From: MRBY01 sp943371005
GTDB taxonomy: Bacteria > Cyanobacteriota > Cyanobacteriia > Cyanobacteriales > MRBY01
Assembly (NCBI GenBank): GCA_943371005.1
Contig: CALRTB020000007.1
Span: 62,001-126,000 of the forward strand
Reading direction: 5' to 3'
Length of the DNA stretch: 64,000 bases
The notes beneath the pieces were generated by a model. The model had not been told where the DNA came from, did no database searches, and worked only from the letters and a program-made list of their open reading frames with translations. Both the position numbers and the translations under genes were made by a program. How positions within the stretch are numbered: position 1 is the stretch's first letter; every line of letters starts with the position of its first letter. Shown here piece after piece: positions 60,824 to 64,000 of this stretch.

Positions 60824-63800
60824 ATGGGCACAACAGAACAGACCATGAACACGGCAACTTCTCCGGCTTTTTCTGAGGAAATCAAAGAACTCCAGGCGGC
60901 GATCGCCCTTGACCCCACGGACATCGTGATGAAAATCAGTCTGGCGAGTCAACTGGAAACGGAAGGCTTTTTGCCAGAGGCGGCGGAAGTTTACCGCGAC
61001 ATTATGGCGTCGGATCAAGACGGTGTCTTTGCGGCCAGTGCCCACCAAGCGCTCCTTGCCCTAGGGGAAACAATTGAGTTACCGACTAATGGCAACGGGA
61101 ACAATGGCGATCGCCCCGCAGAAGCAACTAACGGGAACGGGACAGCGGCTACAGCAAACCCACCGGAACCAGCAATTGCCGCAGAAGTCCCAGAGATTAA
61201 GGAATACAGCCCAGAGATTTTGGCATTGCAAGCGGCGATCGCCGCTGACCCCACGGATATGGTCACCCAGATCAGCCTCGCCAGTGCCCTCGAAAGTGAA
61301 GGCTTTTTTGCAGAGGCGATCGCCACTTACCAGCAAATTATTGATCAAGATTCCGAAGGCATTTTTGCGGCCAGTGCCACTAAGGCCCTTGCTGATCTCC
61401 AGGATCATGTCGCCTCCCAGGCAGATCTAGATGCAGATGGCAGTGAGACCGCCACGATCGCCCTCCCAGGCCAAACACCCAAGCCCATTTCCTTGGTTTA
61501 CGATGACGTTGACTACACCGATGTTGATGTCACTTCCCCTCCCCTCAAGCGGCTGCAAAACCTCTCCATTGCCCAGAAACAATTTATCGGTATTTTTGTC
61601 TCCAGTGCCATTGCCATCGCTGGGGTTGTGGCAGCAGGGGCGGTGATTATTGTCACTTCCGGGCGATCGCAGCTCCGGGAACAGGCCACCTCAGAGCTAG
61701 CGGTCAACGACATTAACTACAACGTCAAAATTGACCAGATGGGTTTCGGGTTCCGGGGCCAATCCGATAACGCAGCGATCATTGCAGCGGCGGCGGCCTA
61801 CCAAAGCACAGGCACCGTCCCCCCGGAACAGCTCGCCCAAGTGCAAGCCATTCTCCAAAACGAAATCCAAGCCCGCAACATTGAATATGCCACCCTGGTC
61901 AGTACCAATCTCCGGATTATTACCAATGGCAACGGCGATCGCCAAGGGGAAGTGTTTGACCCCAACGGCCTCGTTACCCAAGCCCTCCAGACCAGACAAC
62001 AACTCAAAACCAGCGAATTACTCTCTTGGGATGATCTCAATCGAGAAGTAACAAGATTCCCCATTGGTACCAAAAAAGGCGAATTTGCCCTCGTCCGTTA
62101 TACCGTCACCCCCGTCATTGGGAGCAACGATAACCTCCTTGGGGCCTTAGTTTCAGGGGATGTGATTTTTAATGCCAAACTGGATATCGCCGCGAATACC
62201 GTCAGCGCCTTCAATGGTGGTTATAGTGCGATTTATCAAGTCAACCCCGACGGTGGTTTCCAGCTCGCCAGTGCCCTCTACCAACAGGATGCCCAGGCAG
62301 AAGGGGAAGACAGTGACCGCAAAGTAATTCAAACTTCCCTCAATGCCCCTGATCTCCTCACCCTACCGGATTTTTCCTTCCTGACGGCCGCCGTTAATGC
62401 CAAGGGCGAAACCGTCGTTGATACCCAGGTGATCGATGGCATCCCCTACACCCTTGCGGCTGAATCCATTCTCAATAGCGCCGGGGAACCCGTGGCGATC
62501 ATTGTCCGGGGCACCGATGAAAATACCCTCAATGCCCTAATCCAGGACAGCTTACTGCTCCAGACAACGGTGGGTTTGATTGGGGTCTTTGTGGCAGCGG
62601 GTCTAGCGTGGCTCCTGGGACGAACAATCACAAGACCGATCAAGCGTCTGCAAAAAGTAACCACAGAGTTTGGGGCCGGGAACCTTGATGCGAGGGCCGA
62701 AATCTTTGCGGCAGATGAAGTGGGCCAACTCGCCACCACGTTTAATAATATGGCGGCCCAAATTCGTTCTATTACCGACGCCGTCGAAGCCCAAGCCCAA
62801 GCGAAAGACCAAGAGGCTGCCTTCCAGCGCCAGGAACGGGAACGTCTCCAGGAAGGGGTGATTCGGTTGCTGCTCCAAATTGAGGAGGTGCGCCAGGGGA
62901 ACCTCACGGTACAGGCGATGGTTGATGAAGGGGAAGTTGGCTCCATTGCCGATGCGTTTAATGCCACCCTCCGGAGTCTGCGGGCCTTGGTCTCCCAGGT
63001 AAAATCCTCGGCGGATGAGGTTTATGATTTGGCGATCGTCAACAATGACCTGATTACGCGCCTCTCCACGGAAGCCACAGTCCAGGAACGGGCAATCCAA
63101 TCGGCGGAACGGTCGGTACAAGGCATTGCCCAATCCATTCAAGCGGTGGCGAAATCGGCCCAGGGGGCGGCCCAAATTGCCCGGAAATCCCGTTTAGCGG
63201 CCCAGGAAGGCCAGGCGACGATGGACGAAACAGTGACGAGCATTGATCTTATTCGGGGGTCGGTGGCAGATACCTCGAAAAAAGCGAAACGTCTGGCGGA
63301 ATCTTCCCAGGAAATTTCGAAGATCGTTAACATTATTTCTGACATTTCGGAAAAGACGAACCTCCTGGCTTTTAATGCCTCCATCGAAGCGACCCGAGCC
63401 GGGGAAAATGGCCAAGGTTTCCGGGTGGTCGCCGATGAGGTACGACGCTTGGCAGAACAGGTCACCACAGCGGCCCAGGAAGTGGAACAGTTGATCGGCG
63501 GGATCCAGGATGAAACGGCCCAAATGATGCAGATGATGGAGGAAAGTACCTCCCAGGTGGTCACGGGGACGGAATTGGTGAAAAAGACGAAAACGACGCT
63601 CCAGAGTGTGTCCCGCATTAGTGAAGAAATTGATAAGGTGCTGGCGCGGATCTCGAAGGCGATGGTCTCCCAGCGGGATGTGTCTGGGAAGGTCACTAAA
63701 ATTATGCAATCGGCGGCGGAGGTGGCCCAAAAGACGGCGGCAGAATCCCAAACGATGTCTGGCCAATTGGATGCGCTGACCCAGGTGGCGATCGCCCTGA

Positions 63801-63832
63801 AGGATTCTTCGTCCCGCTTTGAGATTGAGTAA
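60824..63832 (+). CDS. pilJ: Methyl-accepting chemotaxis protein PilJ
   Basis: 1002 residues from ATG 60824; the frame back to 60665 overlaps pilI. Membrane receptor of the pilus chemotaxis pathway. Unusually, the first 245 residues are cytoplasmic and contain two ~65-residue copies of a TPR-like unit (QAAIALDPTDIVMKISLASQ / QAAIAADPTDMVTQISLASA). A membrane helix at about 254-279, a large periplasmic domain to about 580, a second helix (TTVGLIGVFVAAGLAWLLGR), two HAMP-like segments and the MCP hairpin (EKTNLLAFNASIEATRAGEN, near residue 845) follow. The lack of GAF domains favours PilJ over PixJ. Confidence 0.9.
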   Translation: MGTTEQTMNTATSPAFSEEIKELQAAIALDPTDIVMKISLASQLETEGFLPEAAEVYRDIMASDQDGVFAASAHQALLALGETIELPTNGNGNNGDRPAEATNGNGTAATANPPEPAIAAEVPEIKEYSPEILALQAAIAADPTDMVTQISLASALESEGFFAEAIATYQQIIDQDSEGIFAASATKALADLQDHVASQADLDADGSETATIALPGQTPKPISLVYDDVDYTDVDVTSPPLKRLQNLSIAQKQFIGIFVSSAIAIAGVVAAGAVIIVTSGRSQLREQATSELAVNDINYNVKIDQMGFGFRGQSDNAAIIAAAAAYQSTGTVPPEQLAQVQAILQNEIQARNIEYATLVSTNLRIITNGNGDRQGEVFDPNGLVTQALQTRQQLKTSELLSWDDLNREVTRFPIGTKKGEFALVRYTVTPVIGSNDNLLGALVSGDVIFNAKLDIAANTVSAFNGGYSAIYQVNPDGGFQLASALYQQDAQAEGEDSDRKVIQTSLNAPDLLTLPDFSFLTAAVNAKGETVVDTQVIDGIPYTLAAESILNSAGEPVAIIVRGTDENTLNALIQDSLLLQTTVGLIGVFVAAGLAWLLGRTITRPIKRLQKVTTEFGAGNLDARAEIFAADEVGQLATTFNNMAAQIRSITDAVEAQAQAKDQEAAFQRQERERLQEGVIRLLLQIEEVRQGNLTVQAMVDEGEVGSIADAFNATLRSLRALVSQVKSSADEVYDLAIVNNDLITRLSTEATVQERAIQSAERSVQGIAQSIQAVAKSAQGAAQIARKSRLAAQEGQATMDETVTSIDLIRGSVADTSKKAKRLAESSQEISKIVNIISDISEKTNLLAFNASIEATRAGENGQGFRVVADEVRRLAEQVTTAAQEVEQLIGGIQDETAQMMQMMEESTSQVVTGTELVKKTKTTLQSVSRISEEIDKVLARISKAMVSQRDVSGKVTKIMQSAAEVAQKTAAESQTMSGQLDALTQVAIALKDSSSRFEIE

Positions 63833-63877
63833 CGCTTGTATTTTTTGGATCTTTAATGTTCTTTTATTATCTTTGCC

Positions 63878-64000
63878 ATGTTGGATGCCGCTAGTTTAAA
63901 GGCGATCGCCCTTGAAGCCCGCCACTGTTTTTTGCTGGAAGATGCCCCGGACTTTATCGAGTTGTTCCACCAAAGTATGGGGCTGTTGCAGGCAGAATTC
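63878..64000 (+). CDS. CheA-like histidine kinase (PilL), 3' truncated by window edge
   Basis: The first 41 residues of a new ORF after pilJ, beginning MLDAASLKAIALEARHCFLL and continuing with EDAPDFIELFHQSMGLLQAE. The pattern suits the first Hpt (histidine phosphotransfer) domain of PilL/CheA, the expected next gene of this cluster. Only the start lies in the window, so the identity rests mostly on gene order. Confidence 0.65.
   Translation, partial: MLDAASLKAIALEARHCFLLEDAPDFIELFHQSMGLLQAEF

Noticed and set aside
1..64000. CRISPR arrays, insertion sequences or prophage genes
   Set aside because: No regularly spaced direct repeats, transposase motifs or terminal inverted repeats were seen in reading the window; only the HIP1 palindrome and internal gene duplications recur.

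Overview
The window is chromosomal DNA of a unicellular cyanobacterium. The direct evidence is a photosystem I pair (psaI and psaL, divergent), a psb32-like photosystem II repair gene, the carboxysome shell genes ccmK3-ccmK4, a pheophorbide-oxygenase-like Rieske protein and many cyanobacterial DUF proteins (DUF1825, DUF2811, DUF3326, DUF5340). The HIP1 octamer GCGATCGC is very frequent: about sixteen copies by eye in the first 8.5 kb. Gene content and protein sequences look like the Synechococcus sp. PCC 7002 (Picosynechococcus) group; that assignment is inference from memory, not a search result.

Layout. 1-3.2 kb: a three-gene ABC export system of the GldA/GldF/GldG type, cut by the left edge. 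3.3-7.3 kb: gpmI, secG, a membrane-anchored metalloprotease and a coiled-coil protein with a strong terminator. 7.4-13.4 kb: tRNA-Gly(CCC) overlapping the end of an acyl-CoA dehydrogenase gene, a ParA ATPase with a 55-residue partner ORF, an ABC-2 permease, a HAD phosphatase with DUF1825, a TM2-SHOCT protein and a Rieske oxygenase. 13.4-13.9 kb is non-coding and carries two perfect DnaA boxes 21 bp apart. 13.9-19.2 kb: plus-strand run DUF2811, pth, a flippase-like membrane protein, DUF5340 and a Ski2-like helicase. 19.2-26.3 kb: glmU with a DUF6883/DUF4926 pair, DUF3326, a CPBP protease, a possible structured RNA, and an unusual siroheme reductase with a co-directional 188-residue protein.

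26.4-36.9 kb: RND efflux permease, SbcC, a pentapeptide-repeat lipoprotein-like secreted protein, and the run gltA - lipoprotein - NAD kinase, then sixA. 37-45 kb: psaI/psaL, psb32-like gene, TspO, a conserved membrane protein, then a secreted matrixin-CARDB protease and a secreted partner beside a 680-bp AT-rich gap, then proA. 45-56.4 kb: ccmK3-ccmK4, a kinase-like protein, a CtaA-type copper ATPase, a serine hydrolase, a secreted duplicated-domain protein, the PaO-like Rieske oxygenase, a prohibitin, an SLH protein and the prepilin peptidase pilD. 56.5-64 kb: an AarF/UbiB kinase, then the type IV pilus chemotaxis operon pilG-pilH-pilI-pilJ and the start of a CheA/PilL gene, cut by the right edge.

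Most of the window is core housekeeping with short spacings and operon-like overlaps. The points that most deserve a second look are the siroheme reductase with a second, pseudo-symmetric cysteine set in its N-terminal half, the DnaA-box cluster, the tRNA that supplies a stop codon to the upstream gene, the structured non-coding stretch at about 23.0-23.2 kb, and the matrixin plus NTR-like secreted pair. All calls come from reading the sequence; no searches were run.
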